Positions 8,355-17,004 of a DNA stretch of 64,000 nucleotides are shown here, piece by piece. Under the pieces are notes generated by a model. The model was not told the DNA's origin. It saw nothing but the letters and a program-made list of their open reading frames with translations, and ran no database searches. This DNA is from Clostridium ljungdahlii. Lineage in GTDB: Bacteria > Bacillota > Clostridia > Clostridiales > Clostridiaceae. The translations under genes and the position numbers were made by a program. The DNA lies in assembly GCF_001636845.1 (NCBI RefSeq), contig NZ_LITT01000005.1:1-64000 (forward strand), given 5' to 3'. Position 1 is the first letter of the stretch. Each line of letters begins with the position of its first letter.

Positions 8355-8918
8355 TTACCCTATACATGTAACATCTAATTTATTACGATCTACTAATCTT
8401 TTATATTTATATTTAGGATATCCAACCATAAGTGCACCTGTTATTACTTTATCTTTAGAAATATTGAATAAATCTAATAATGGAACATAATTTGAAAATG
8501 CACAAAATTCAAATAATCCAGCCCAGCAAGAGCCTATTCCTAATGTAGGTGCAAATAATTCAACATAGGATAATGCAGAAATACTATTTTCTCTTCCATT
8601 TTTAAAGTCCTTTTGAGCAGTTGCTAATATAATATTAGGAGCATCACGTAAAATTGAATCTATGCCATTTTTTCTATAATTATTTATATGTCTTGAAAAG
8701 CTCCAGTGAAGTTCAATATTATCTTCCATCCACTTAACTATTATTTCAGTAGATTTTTCTAATATTTTTTTATCTTTTACGATAATATAGGATACTCCTT
8801 GTGAGTTGCTAGCAGTAGGAGCAAAACGTGCAATATTAACTAATTTTAACAACTCTTCATAAGGCACAGGTATATTTTTGTAACATCTTATTGACCTTCG
8901 AAATCCATTAAAATCCAC
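8355..8918 (-). CDS. Nitroreductase family protein
   Basis: A 187-residue FMN-dependent nitroreductase-fold oxidoreductase. Family marks include FRRSIRCYKNIPVPYEEL at the N-terminus, ARFAPTASNSQGVSYIIV (FMN phosphate binding), a central region with ALSYVELFAPTLGIGSCWAG, and VGYPKYKYKRLV at the end. It reduces quinones, nitro compounds or related acceptors using NAD(P)H. It lies 3 bp after the flavodoxin-fold gene upstream of it and has GAGGTGG before its ATG, so both are co-transcribed. The divergent HxlR regulator is typical of genes for redox or electrophile stress. Confidence 0.85.
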   Translation of the reverse strand: MDFNGFRRSIRCYKNIPVPYEELLKLVNIARFAPTASNSQGVSYIIVKDKKILEKSTEIIVKWMEDNIELHWSFSRHINNYRKNGIDSILRDAPNIILATAQKDFKNGRENSISALSYVELFAPTLGIGSCWAGLFEFCAFSNYVPLLDLFNISKDKVITGALMVGYPKYKYKRLVDRNKLDVTCIG

Positions 8919-8921
8919 CTC

Positions 8922-9569
8922 TTAAATCTTGTGTTTCACAAATTCAATTCCTATATCAAATGCTTTAGCACAATCTTTGGGAAATACTTCTCTATGTCTT
9001 TTTAACTTTTTTTCATAATCAAACATATCTGAAACTACCTTTGAATAATCATTAAACTGGTAAGTATCATTACAATACAATGTTTTGCATTTCCCAAAGA
9101 ATTTTTTAAATAACATTTCGTTAAATTCAAGATACTTATCTAAACATATATTTTTCATTTTCTCTTCAGATACGTTCATCGTATATATTAATGCTGCAGG
9201 AATATTTCTAGGTAGAAGTGTAGGATGATTAGTATACTCTATCAACAGAAAAAATAGCCTTTCTATAAATGATCTTGTTTCACCCGTAACATTACCCAAA
9301 TATATAGGTGAACCTAAAACCACTGCATCTGCTGTATCCAGCTTTTTTAGTACAGGAGAAAGCTCATCTACCATGGCACATTTACCGTAACTTTTACCTT
9401 CTTTTAATTTACATGTAAAACAGCTGGTACAACCTTTAAAGTTTAAATCATACAGATGAATAATTTCTGTTTCAGCCCCTTGAGAAGCGGCTCCTTCAAG
9501 AACCTTATTTAATAAAGTTGCTATATTATGATTTTTCCTAGGACCTCCATTAATAGCTATTACTCTCAT
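8922..9569 (-). CDS. NADPH-dependent FMN reductase / iron-sulfur flavoprotein-like
   Basis: A 215-residue flavodoxin-fold protein. The N-terminus AINGGPRKNHNIATLL is the FMN phosphate loop; VLGSPIYLGNVTGETRSFI is the second flavin-binding element. Two close cysteine motifs, GCTSCFTC and later C residues, resemble the compact cysteine motif of iron-sulfur flavoproteins, so it may carry a cluster. First gene of the operon with the nitroreductase, and divergent from an HxlR regulator with two palindromes in the shared promoter region. Confidence 0.8.
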   Translation of the reverse strand: MRVIAINGGPRKNHNIATLLNKVLEGAASQGAETEIIHLYDLNFKGCTSCFTCKLKEGKSYGKCAMVDELSPVLKKLDTADAVVLGSPIYLGNVTGETRSFIERLFFLLIEYTNHPTLLPRNIPAALIYTMNVSEEKMKNICLDKYLEFNEMLFKKFFGKCKTLYCNDTYQFNDYSKVVSDMFDYEKKLKRHREVFPKDCAKAFDIGIEFVKHKI

Positions 9570-9655
9570 ATCACAATCCTCCTTGTCGTATAATAAGTTT
9601 GCATAGTTCTTAATTCAATAAAATTTCATATTTCTGTCGTAATTTCAAATTAGTG

Positions 9656-9673
9656 TTGTAAAGTACTTTACAA
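9656..9673. promoter_or_regulatory. 18-bp perfect palindrome, probable HxlR operator
   Basis: TTGTAAAGTACTTTACAA is a perfect palindrome in the space between the flavin reductase operon and the divergent HxlR gene. HxlR-family operators (as known for YodB and HypR) are AT-rich palindromes around TACTT/AAGTA, so this is the best operator candidate. Confidence 0.55.
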
Positions 9674-9710
9674 GAGATATTATATACTGTACTATCATTT
9701 TGTGGAAGTA

Positions 9711-9734
9711 GGTACTTTTAAGTAGTATAGTACC
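9711..9734. promoter_or_regulatory. Second imperfect GGTACT...AGTACC dyad
   Basis: GGTACT and AGTACC flank an AT-rich centre 40 bp from the first palindrome. The shared core (AGTAC/GTACT) suggests a second HxlR site in the same intergenic region. Confidence 0.4.
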
Positions 9735-9846
9735 CATTTGTATACTTATAATAACTAATTACTATGAAATGAAGAGAGGTGAATATTAGTGATGACAATA
9801 TAATAAAGCTCTGTTAAGTTATATGTCTCATCACTAAATATAACAA

Positions 9847-10182
9847 ATGTTGAAATTTAAAGGTAATGAATACAGCTGTTCCATGGAATTAACTTTAGAT
9901 ATCATAGGCGGCAAATGGAAGCCTCTTATTATATGGCACTTAGGTGAAAAGACTCTGAGATTCAGTGAGTTAAAGAGAACCTTGCCAAATATTACTCAAA
10001 AAATGCTTACTCAGCAGCTTAGAGCATTAGAGGAAGATCAATTAGTGAATAGATTTGTCTATGCTGAGGTTCCTCCTAAAGTAGAATATTCTCTTACCGA
10101 AAAGGGTAAAACCCTTTTACCTGTTTTATCAACTTTATGCGAGTGGGCAATTGAATATTATAATTCAATGACATCAAGTTAA
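9847..10182 (+). CDS. HxlR-family transcriptional regulator
   Basis: A 111-residue HxlR winged-helix regulator. Hallmarks are the conserved Cys near residue 11 (GNEYSCSMELTLDIIGGKW), GKWKPLIIWHL, RFSELKRTLPNITQKMLTQQL and the wing VPPKVEYSLTEKGKTL. The single N-terminal Cys is the thiol sensor in YodB/CatR/HypR relatives, which supports a role in electrophile or quinone stress. It is divergent from a flavin reductase/nitroreductase operon, a very common pairing. No strong ribosome binding site is seen close to the ATG. Confidence 0.9.
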   Translation: MLKFKGNEYSCSMELTLDIIGGKWKPLIIWHLGEKTLRFSELKRTLPNITQKMLTQQLRALEEDQLVNRFVYAEVPPKVEYSLTEKGKTLLPVLSTLCEWAIEYYNSMTSS

Positions 10183-10244
10183 GAAAATGAAGTGATTGTA
10201 AACAAAGTGGAATGTTTCTATTCATCAAATTTGACATTTAATAT

Positions 10245-11555
10245 TTATTTACTTGCCCACTTCTCTAAAAATTTGACTGTCTCATTCCACGAGTCGCTAT
10301 TTGCCTTTGCCCAACTTTCTACATCATACGGATATTTCTCTGATGGATATATTGACTGAAAAGGCACTGTCAACATATGACCTGACTTTGCAAAGGTAAT
10401 GTGCTTATATTCATGTTCAAAATGTGATTTTTCAAATATACTACAGGATGTTTCTGAATGCATTTTTGAAGGCCATATTTCATCTGCTGATGATGATATC
10501 ATTAAAACAGGTCCATTTATCTTATCCAATTCAATAGTAGCCTTGTCCCTATCACCTTCTTCAATTAATTTTTTATACATCCATGCCAGTGCTCCTTTTT
10601 CTTTTTTCATCATTTTTATTATCAATCGCAGTATAATATGAAAACTAAATTTTAGATAAGGTATTTCGCGACCTCTATACATCCATGAAGAATGATGGGA
10701 TGGAAGCTTTCCATTCTTAATCCCCTCATATACGTAACAGCTTGGAGTATTTGCAATAACACAAGTAATGTCCTTAAACATGGATGCTGCAAGGAGCACC
10801 AGTTCACCGCCCTTAGATCTTCCATATATAGCCATCTTATTTTTGTCAACAGTATCCTGCTTCTTTAGCCACTTTACTGCATTTTCAACGTACTCAAGAG
10901 GTATCAGATTAAGATCCTCTGGTGTTCCTTCAAGTCCAAAATAACAAACCGCCAATGCAGAATATCCTCTCATGGCAAATAGTTCAGCAATTGCCTGTGC
11001 TTTTTCAATTCTGCCATCACTTCCACTTAAAACAATTATTGCAGGGTGTTTTATATTATCTTTTGAAGTAAAATATCTTGCCAGTAGATTTTTTTCTATT
11101 ACATCAACACTTTCGATTGTATCATCACAGTAAACTCTTGTATGCTCCTTTGATGCAATTATTTTTCCATTTTTCTCTACTGTAAATGTAATTTTGTATT
11201 TTCTATTTTCATTTATATTACTTAATTTTTGTATTAACTTGCTCTTACGGATCTGCTTTGGCCTCATAGAATAAAATAATCCCATTTTATCACAATTACT
11301 ATAAGTTCCATCAACCGGCGCTACATTTTCCAAATCAATATTTCCACATTCATCTGTTTCAAAAACTGCATAAGACTCCCACAATGTGTTATCTTCTATT
11401 TCAATTATAGAAGCATTAATACAATAGTAATCGCTGCTTACAGCACGAATTGTAACTTTTTCATTTTTTGAAAGACAACTTATTTTTATATCAACTGGCT
11501 CATCTGCTCTTGATACTTCTGGTGTTATTTTTATTGTACAATTATCATTATTCAT
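10245..11555 (-). CDS. Acyl-CoA thioesterase/BAAT family hydrolase
   Basis: A 436-residue two-domain protein. The N-terminal ~130 residues match the Ig-like acyl-CoA thioesterase/bile acid-CoA amino acid N-acyltransferase N domain (ITPEVSRADEPVDIKI; the GLFYSMRP motif). The C-terminal alpha/beta hydrolase domain has IYGRSKGGELVLLAAS (nucleophile Ser), SSADEIWPS (Asp) and FAKSGHML (His). Members hydrolyse or transfer acyl-CoA thioesters; clostridial ones often act on antibiotics or unknown thioesters. The ATG at 11555 has AGAGGAG close upstream and is preferred over a start 24 nt earlier that would overlap the MarR gene. It lies 10 bp after marR, so both form an operon. Confidence 0.8.
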   Translation of the reverse strand: MNNDNCTIKITPEVSRADEPVDIKISCLSKNEKVTIRAVSSDYYCINASIIEIEDNTLWESYAVFETDECGNIDLENVAPVDGTYSNCDKMGLFYSMRPKQIRKSKLIQKLSNINENRKYKITFTVEKNGKIIASKEHTRVYCDDTIESVDVIEKNLLARYFTSKDNIKHPAIIVLSGSDGRIEKAQAIAELFAMRGYSALAVCYFGLEGTPEDLNLIPLEYVENAVKWLKKQDTVDKNKMAIYGRSKGGELVLLAASMFKDITCVIANTPSCYVYEGIKNGKLPSHHSSWMYRGREIPYLKFSFHIILRLIIKMMKKEKGALAWMYKKLIEEGDRDKATIELDKINGPVLMISSSADEIWPSKMHSETSCSIFEKSHFEHEYKHITFAKSGHMLTVPFQSIYPSEKYPYDVESWAKANSDSWNETVKFLEKWASK

Positions 11556-11565
11556 AACTTCTCCT

Positions 11566-12036
11566 CTACCTTCTATCAAAATCTGCTATTTCTCCATAAC
11601 CTGTCCAGTTAGACCCATCATAAGCAGCTAATTTATTTAAAAGTTTCCACAATGTCTCTAATTCTTCATCATCAAAGTCTCTAAATATGGTGCTCATGAG
11701 TTTGTTTCCTTTTTCATAATACTCTTTAATAATTTTCATACAATCTTTAGTTATTTTAATGTTAACTGATCGCTTATCTTTCTTATTTTCTTCTAAAATT
11801 ACATAGTTCTTCTTTTCCAAATTTACAACAATATGTTTTACATTTTGCTTGGAGCATCCCATCTTCTCTGCTATATTGCTATAAAAAGCTTCATTTTCTG
11901 GCAAATGTAAAATTGTTAAAAGTACCATCCACTGGCGAACTGTTATTCTCTCATCCAGTTTATCTCCTTGTACTTGAACCTTATTTGATAGATAAAAAAT
12001 TGTTGCAAAAATTTGCTGTATATAAAACCGATTCAT
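11566..12036 (-). CDS. MarR-family transcriptional regulator
   Basis: A 156-residue MarR-type repressor: dimerisation helices at both ends, and a winged HTH with YSNIAEKMGCSKQNVKHIVV followed by the wing KKNYVILEENKKDKRSVNIKIT. The family releases DNA on binding small aromatic or thiol-reactive ligands. A perfect 18-bp palindrome lies 27 bp upstream of its start, over the promoter. It leads an operon with the BAAT-type hydrolase, which it likely represses together with itself. Confidence 0.9.
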   Translation of the reverse strand: MNRFYIQQIFATIFYLSNKVQVQGDKLDERITVRQWMVLLTILHLPENEAFYSNIAEKMGCSKQNVKHIVVNLEKKNYVILEENKKDKRSVNIKITKDCMKIIKEYYEKGNKLMSTIFRDFDDEELETLWKLLNKLAAYDGSNWTGYGEIADFDRR

Positions 12037-12062
12037 TTGCTTCCTCCTTAAAATTCAGCAGT

Positions 12063-12080
12063 TAGACAACATGTTGTCTA
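12063..12080. promoter_or_regulatory. 18-bp perfect palindrome, MarR operator
   Basis: TAGACAACATGTTGTCTA, a perfect palindrome upstream of the marR/hydrolase operon and next to AT-rich promoter-like sequence (TATACT). MarR operators are 16-20 bp palindromes in exactly this position. Confidence 0.7.
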
Positions 12081-12125
12081 GTTATATAGTATACTACTTT
12101 TTATAAAAAATCAATAACTTAAATA

Positions 12126-12175
12126 AAAATAGTATGCATGAATCTTATAAATATTAAGCCTATGCACACTATTTT
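12126..12175 (-). terminator. Rho-independent terminator of the greA-like gene
   Basis: Arms AAAATAGT..TGCAT and ATGCA..ACTATTTT form a long hairpin; read on the minus strand it ends in TTTTTATTT. It separates the GreA-like gene from the marR promoter. Confidence 0.65.
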
Positions 12176-12210
12176 ATAAATACTGTATGTATCATTTAAA
12201 ATAAAACTTA

Positions 12211-12675
12211 CTATAGCATTTCTAATATTTCTACCGTATACTTTTCACTTGGAGCATTAACTTCAACTGTATCGCCAACTTTTTTGCCTACTAATGCTTT
12301 TCCTAAATCTGACTCTATGCTTATAAGCATATTTTCTGGATCAGCATCTATAGTAGTTACTAATGATACAATTTCTTCATCTTCATCCTCTACAAATTTA
12401 ATTTTAAATTTACTATTAACACCTATTACTGATTTATCTGCACTTTTAACATCTATTACAGTTGCGGTTGAAATCATACTTAATAGATACTGGATTCTAT
12501 TGTCATTTTCTCTGTAGTTTGCACAGGCTTCTTTATACTCTGCATTTTCAGACCTATCACCATGCGCAGCAGCTACTAATTTTTCCTTTGCTATTTCAGC
12601 CCTTTTTACGGTCATTCTATAGTCTAATTCTTCTCTTAATTTATCAATATTTTCTTGTGTAAGTATATTTTTCAT
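12211..12675 (-). CDS. GreA/GreB-family transcript cleavage factor
   Basis: A 154-residue Gre factor. The N-terminal coiled coil carries the tip motif AAHGDRSENAEYKEA, where Asp and Glu chelate the catalytic Mg in RNA polymerase; Arg replaces the usual Leu next to the Asp. The C-terminal FKBP-like domain has the conserved SFKI/SKFKIKF strand and GKALVGKKVGDTVEV ending. It stimulates RNA cleavage in backtracked polymerase. It stands alone, not next to lysS or dus as the housekeeping greA often is, so it may be a second paralog. Symbol left open for this reason. Confidence 0.85.
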   Translation of the reverse strand: MKNILTQENIDKLREELDYRMTVKRAEIAKEKLVAAAHGDRSENAEYKEACANYRENDNRIQYLLSMISTATVIDVKSADKSVIGVNSKFKIKFVEDEDEEIVSLVTTIDADPENMLISIESDLGKALVGKKVGDTVEVNAPSEKYTVEILEML

Positions 12676-12808
12676 ATAAGTACAAACCTCCCTGCCATAT
12701 ATTATGTTACTATTATATAATATATAGAGAAAAATTTAAAATCTCTTGCATAATTCTATAGTTTCAACTTAAACTAATCTATATAAAAGTTAAGGAAGAG
12801 TTGATAAT

Positions 12809-13444
12809 ATGTTTGTAGATAGAAAAGATGCTGGAGAAAAGCTTGCTATAGAACTTGAGAAATTTAAAGATGAAAACCCTATCGTTCTTGCTATCCCTAG
12901 AGGTGGAATAATAACAGCTTATGAAACTATAAAAAAATTTGGATTCGAATGGGATTTAATCATTCCAAGAAAAATTGGCTCACCTCGTAATAAAGAGGTT
13001 GCCATTGGTGCTGTATCCTTGGATGGAACCTATCTTTTAAACGAAAAATATATACAGATGCTAAATATATCCAAGGAGTATATAGAAAAAGAATTGTCTA
13101 ATCAAATAGAAGAAATTAAAAGAAGATTAAATAAATATAAAGGAAATGAAAATTTTCCTGATGTAAAGAATAGAACAGTAATAATTATTGATGATGGAAT
13201 TGCAACGGGTTTTACAATACAGGCCGCTATAAAGTCAATCAAAAAGCATGCTGCAAAAAAAATTATTCTAGCTGTACCAGTAGCCCCACGAGATACAATT
13301 TCTTTGTTGAAGAAATTTGTAGATGAAGTTATATGCCTATTTATACCCGATGAATTTTATGCTGTAGGCTTACATTATAAAAACTTTGAACAGGCTACTG
13401 ATGAGGAAGTCTTTACTATAGTACGTGAATTAGAAAAGAGATAA
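12809..13444 (+). CDS. Phosphoribosyltransferase family protein
   Basis: A 211-residue type I phosphoribosyltransferase-fold protein. The PRPP-binding loop is VIIIDDGIATGFTIQAA; the N-terminal FVDRKDAGEKLA and LAIPRGG phrases are typical of the DUF-like PRTase group often found as stand-alone or fused to dienelactone hydrolase-like domains. The true substrate is unknown. The start has AAGGAAGAG upstream. The leader TTAAGGAAGAGTTGATAATA is repeated almost exactly at 14002-14022, which suggests a local duplication. Confidence 0.8.
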   Translation: MFVDRKDAGEKLAIELEKFKDENPIVLAIPRGGIITAYETIKKFGFEWDLIIPRKIGSPRNKEVAIGAVSLDGTYLLNEKYIQMLNISKEYIEKELSNQIEEIKRRLNKYKGNENFPDVKNRTVIIIDDGIATGFTIQAAIKSIKKHAAKKIILAVPVAPRDTISLLKKFVDEVICLFIPDEFYAVGLHYKNFEQATDEEVFTIVRELEKR

Positions 13445-13480
13445 TTTAATTTGCTTTTTTACATTACAAAATACTAAATT

Positions 13481-13800
13481 TTATTTCTTTGATATAGAAC
13501 TTTGAATATCCTCCAATTCATTGACAATTCTATTTACATATTGACTATTTGTGTAACAATTTATGCACTCCCGTAAGTTTCTTGCTTGCCCACGTTTTAA
13601 ATATCCTATAAATGCGTTTAACGCATTTTCATTACAGTAGTCACTATGTACAACCCCATCTTGTTCAACACGTGTGCGTAGTTTCTGAATGTCAATAACA
13701 ATTTGGTCAATTGTATTACTATTTATTTGTTTAGAAACTAACCTATTATCATTTCTCTTATTGTTTCTAGCTGGCCTATTAAGATTTGCCTATTATTCAT
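13481..13800 (-). pseudogene. Frameshifted small protein gene, unknown
   Basis: On the minus strand an open frame without a start codon ends at 13481 and encodes protein-like sequence (TIDQIVIDIQKLRTRVEQ, NENALNAFIGYLKRGQ, NELEDIQSSISKK). A plausible ATG at 13800 reads MNNRQILIGQLETIREMI in another frame and stops after 20 codons. Joining both gives a roughly 105-residue helical protein, so one indel has probably broken the gene. The alternative is a non-canonical start in the longer frame. No family is recognised. Two cysteines in ECINC may be functional. Confidence 0.45.
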
Positions 13801-13955
13801 GTAATCTCCCCTACCTCGTAAATTCATAACTTATCCCTATACTTATATGTATATTAAATTTCTAGAAATTAATTCTCAAATGCACTAATATGCTTTTTCT
13901 ATATACATGAATAAGGCTATTTTTTTAGTTGACCTATAAAAAAGAATTTAATTTA

Positions 13956-13988
13956 ACGTGAGTTCGAATTTACTCTTCGAACTCACGT
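13956..13988. repeat. Perfect 13-bp-stem hairpin
   Basis: ACGTGAGTTCGAA and TTCGAACTCACGT enclose a 7-nt loop. It has no T-tract directly after it, so it is not a clear terminator for either the frameshifted gene or the MCP gene. Confidence 0.55.
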
Positions 13989-14001
13989 CAAACTATATAA
14001 A

Positions 14002-14022
14002 TTAAGGAAGAGTTGATAATAT
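14002..14022. repeat. Duplicate of the phosphoribosyltransferase leader
   Basis: TTAAGGAAGAGTTGATAATA plus T here is identical to 12790-12810, which is the ribosome binding region of the phosphoribosyltransferase gene. Here no gene follows on the plus strand, so this is a leftover leader copy. Confidence 0.6.
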
Positions 14023-14029
14023 TCATATA

Positions 14030-16078
14030 TTAATTGACTTTAAATGCAGATATTTTACTTTGTAATTCTATCACTATTTGAGTCAATGATTGAGCAGCAA
14101 CTGCTACCTGTTTCATAAGTGCAGTTTGTTCTTCTGAAGCTGCTGCAACAGTTTCAATGTAATTAGAAGATTTAGTTGAAATATCAGAAATATTTTGTAT
14201 TTTATCTACCATATTATTAGAATGACTATGTAACCCTTCAATAACCTCTTCTACTTGAGCCATTTGTTCTGCAACATTTTTAACAGAAACACTTATATCC
14301 TTAAATGAGTTACTAGCCTGATTTACCATAGTTTTTCCCATATCTACTGATGCATTTCCTTTACCCATGGCTGCCATTGCACTGGCAATATATTGCTGTA
14401 TTTCCTTTATAAGATCGCCTATTTTTCCTGATGCAGCTCCTGATTGTTCTGCTAATTTTTTAACCTCTTCAGCAACTACAGCAAAACTGTTTCCATATTC
14501 ACCTGCTCTAGCTGCTTCTATTGCAGCATTTAAGGCAAGAATGTTTGTTTGTTCAGATATGTTATTTATTATATTAATAATACTATCTATTTCTTTAGAT
14601 TTTTCACCTAACACATTTACAATATTTGTTGATTCAGAAACCTGTAACCTTATATTCTCCATTTGATGTATTGCATCATTTATTATATTATTACCATTTT
14701 TAGCTACTTTTGTAGAATCAAAAGATAATTGAGTTGTTAAATTTACATTTTCTTTTATATTTTTTATACCGGCATGAATTTGTGCAACTGCTTCAGATAT
14801 ATATCCGGTATCTTTAGTTTGGGCTTCAACATCTTGAGATACTTTTTGCATTGACACGGCTACCTGTTCAGCAGCTTCCCCAGTTTGTTCTGCACTTGCA
14901 GTTAGCTCTTCAGATGTACTTACAACATGGTCAAGGTTATTGCTAATAGAATGAAAAGTTGTTTTCAAATTTGATGACATTTTATTTAGATCCTGAGTCA
15001 TATGACCTAATTCATCCTCAGAATTAACATCCAAAGTATACGTTAAATCTCCGTCACAGATAATAGAAGTCAATTTAGTAACTTGTTTTATATTTTTTGT
15101 TATGTAATTGCTATAAAATAATATGGCAGCAGTAATTATTACTATTAAAAGTATACTAAGTATAACAAGTATAGATACTAAACTTTGTAAAGGGCTGTAT
15201 AATTCCTTTTGTGAAACAGTAATACCTAATATCCAATTTGTTGAAGCTATAGGTGTATAATAAATGGCCCTCTTATCATTACCATCCATATAAAAACCAT
15301 TACCATTTTTTCCACTTAGTATATCTTTGCTAATGGATGAAAATTTTGAATCATCTGTTATTTTAGATTTCATTACTTTCTTTGAATCTACACCAGCAAT
15401 ATATGATCCGTCACTTGTAATGAGAAAAGCTTTTCCAGACTCACCAAATTTAACTTTATTAACCATATCTTGCAGATTAGTCAAATTAATATCCGCATTA
15501 GTTTCTCCGATAAAATTACCTTTTTCATCAAAAAATGGTGCTGAAACAGCTGCCATAGTAACTTTTGTATTATCGTCATAAAATGGAGGAGTCCAATCCA
15601 CTTTATTTTTTGTGGTTTTTCCTACCTTATACCAATCCTGAGAAGGATAGTTATAATCATCTTTCATATAATCTTCTGTATATACAACTTTAGCATTATC
15701 TTTATAGGCATAAGGTCCAAACAACTTTATATTCTCCTTATATTTGTATGGTTCAAACCATACTCCTACTCCAAAAGTATCATCATTAATTGCGGCATAT
15801 TTTTGTACTAAGTTCTTATACTCATCTGTAGACATGGTGTTTCCTGAAGCTTCTATAGTTCTTGCTAACGTTTCAGCAATTCTACTATGTGAAGTAATTC
15901 TGTTATTAACTGATAATTTTAGTTCATTCATTTTGTAAGATATTTTACTATCAATTTGCTGGCTGATAATTTTTCTTCCAGTATAATAACTTAGTACTGA
16001 TAAAATAATTAAAATCATTATTGTAATAGGAAGAATGGCTATAATGGTTCTTGCTCTAATACTTCTAATTTTTATCAA
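14030..16078 (-). CDS. Methyl-accepting chemotaxis protein, dCache-type
   Basis: A 682-residue transmembrane chemoreceptor. A first membrane helix at about residues 10-30 is followed by a ~260-residue extracellular double-Cache region ([36 protein letters not shown]), a second helix near 300-322, HAMP, and the long cytoplasmic signalling coiled coil with the invariant hairpin tip [19 protein letters not shown]. Double-Cache domains of this kind usually bind amino acids or small acids. Start is a TTG with GGAGGTG 8 nt upstream. Monocistronic. It signals to CheA/CheW at the cell pole; no che genes are nearby. Confidence 0.92.
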   Translation of the reverse strand: MIKIRSIRARTIIAILPITIMILIILSVLSYYTGRKIISQQIDSKISYKMNELKLSVNNRITSHSRIAETLARTIEASGNTMSTDEYKNLVQKYAAINDDTFGVGVWFEPYKYKENIKLFGPYAYKDNAKVVYTEDYMKDDYNYPSQDWYKVGKTTKNKVDWTPPFYDDNTKVTMAAVSAPFFDEKGNFIGETNADINLTNLQDMVNKVKFGESGKAFLITSDGSYIAGVDSKKVMKSKITDDSKFSSISKDILSGKNGNGFYMDGNDKRAIYYTPIASTNWILGITVSQKELYSPLQSLVSILVILSILLIVIITAAILFYSNYITKNIKQVTKLTSIICDGDLTYTLDVNSEDELGHMTQDLNKMSSNLKTTFHSISNNLDHVVSTSEELTASAEQTGEAAEQVAVSMQKVSQDVEAQTKDTGYISEAVAQIHAGIKNIKENVNLTTQLSFDSTKVAKNGNNIINDAIHQMENIRLQVSESTNIVNVLGEKSKEIDSIINIINNISEQTNILALNAAIEAARAGEYGNSFAVVAEEVKKLAEQSGAASGKIGDLIKEIQQYIASAMAAMGKGNASVDMGKTMVNQASNSFKDISVSVKNVAEQMAQVEEVIEGLHSHSNNMVDKIQNISDISTKSSNYIETVAAASEEQTALMKQVAVAAQSLTQIVIELQSKISAFKVN

Positions 16079-16368
16079 TTAACTTCACCTCCAATTAATT
16101 ATCTTATAGTTTTTATTTACTAATTTTTATCCACATACTATTTTTCGACATATTCATTCGTAACTTTATATTATATTAATATTAAATTTAAATTTAATAT
16201 ATAAAATATTACAAAATATTTTAAAAATATAATAATTTTCATAATTGTATTATTATACTATTTATTCTAATGCATCTTATATACTCTATATTGCATGTTA
16301 AAAGAAACCTATAGTTTACATTTATAAAACCCAATATAATAAATTTGTAATGAAAAGGAGGTTAATTT

Positions 16369-17004
16369 ATGTTCAAAGGATTCATTTTAGGGCTTTCAAG
16401 TGGAGGTTACTGCCTTGCTTCTTGTATTCCCGTATTTATCCCCTATATTTTAAGTGAAGATAAAAAGACAAAATGGAATTTTATTTGTTTATTCAAATTC
16501 ATGTTAGGAAGGCTTCTTGGTTATATACTATTTGCTCTTTTGGCGTGGATTACAGGAAACTTTATAATAAAACAATCCCACTATAAAGAAATTATATTTT
16601 CACTGTCTTATATATTTTTATCATTTACACTTATAGTTTACACATTTTCAAAGTCGCATAGATTTTGCAATATTAAATACTTTAATAAGTTTTTTAACTA
16701 CTCGAATAGAGAAAAAGGATTTACTACTGTAGTTCTTTTAGGCTTTTTAACAGGTATAAATGTATGTCCACCATTCATTTTAGCTTTTTCAGATGCTGCT
16801 TTCTTTACTAATATCTTCAGCAGTATTTTGTACTTTGCTACCTTTTTTGTAGGCACTGCTGTCTATTTTATACCCATTCCATTTATAGGTGTTTTAAAAA
16901 GTAAGCAAATTAAATTAATAGGTCAAATGTGCTCTTTTGTAATTGGAGTATTTTACATGTATTCAGGAATAATGATGCTTTTTAAGGAGATGATGTTAAA
17001 TTGA
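16369..17004 (+). CDS. TauE/SafE-DsbD-like membrane protein
   Basis: A 211-residue protein with about six membrane helices, resembling the sulfite exporter TauE/SafE and the DsbD/CcdA-type membrane family. Two cysteine-proline motifs, CLASCIP near residue 15 and NVCPPF near residue 138, sit at the ends of helices in the two halves, as in CcdA/DsbD electron-transfer proteins. This suggests transfer of reducing equivalents or metal across the membrane. Strong AAGGAGG upstream. It overlaps the next gene by 4 bp (TTGA), so the two are translationally coupled with a polyferredoxin-type protein. Confidence 0.7.
   Translation: MFKGFILGLSSGGYCLASCIPVFIPYILSEDKKTKWNFICLFKFMLGRLLGYILFALLAWITGNFIIKQSHYKEIIFSLSYIFLSFTLIVYTFSKSHRFCNIKYFNKFFNYSNREKGFTTVVLLGFLTGINVCPPFILAFSDAAFFTNIFSSILYFATFFVGTAVYFIPIPFIGVLKSKQIKLIGQMCSFVIGVFYMYSGIMMLFKEMMLN

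Noticed and set aside
10652-10849. A 65-codon frame overlapping the BAAT hydrolase gene on the same strand
   Set aside because: Out-of-frame shadow of the hydrolase domain with no ribosome binding site.
13956-13988. Hairpin with GAGTTCGAATTTACTC, similar to a tRNA T-arm
   Set aside because: No acceptor, D or anticodon stems are found upstream or downstream, so it is not a tRNA.
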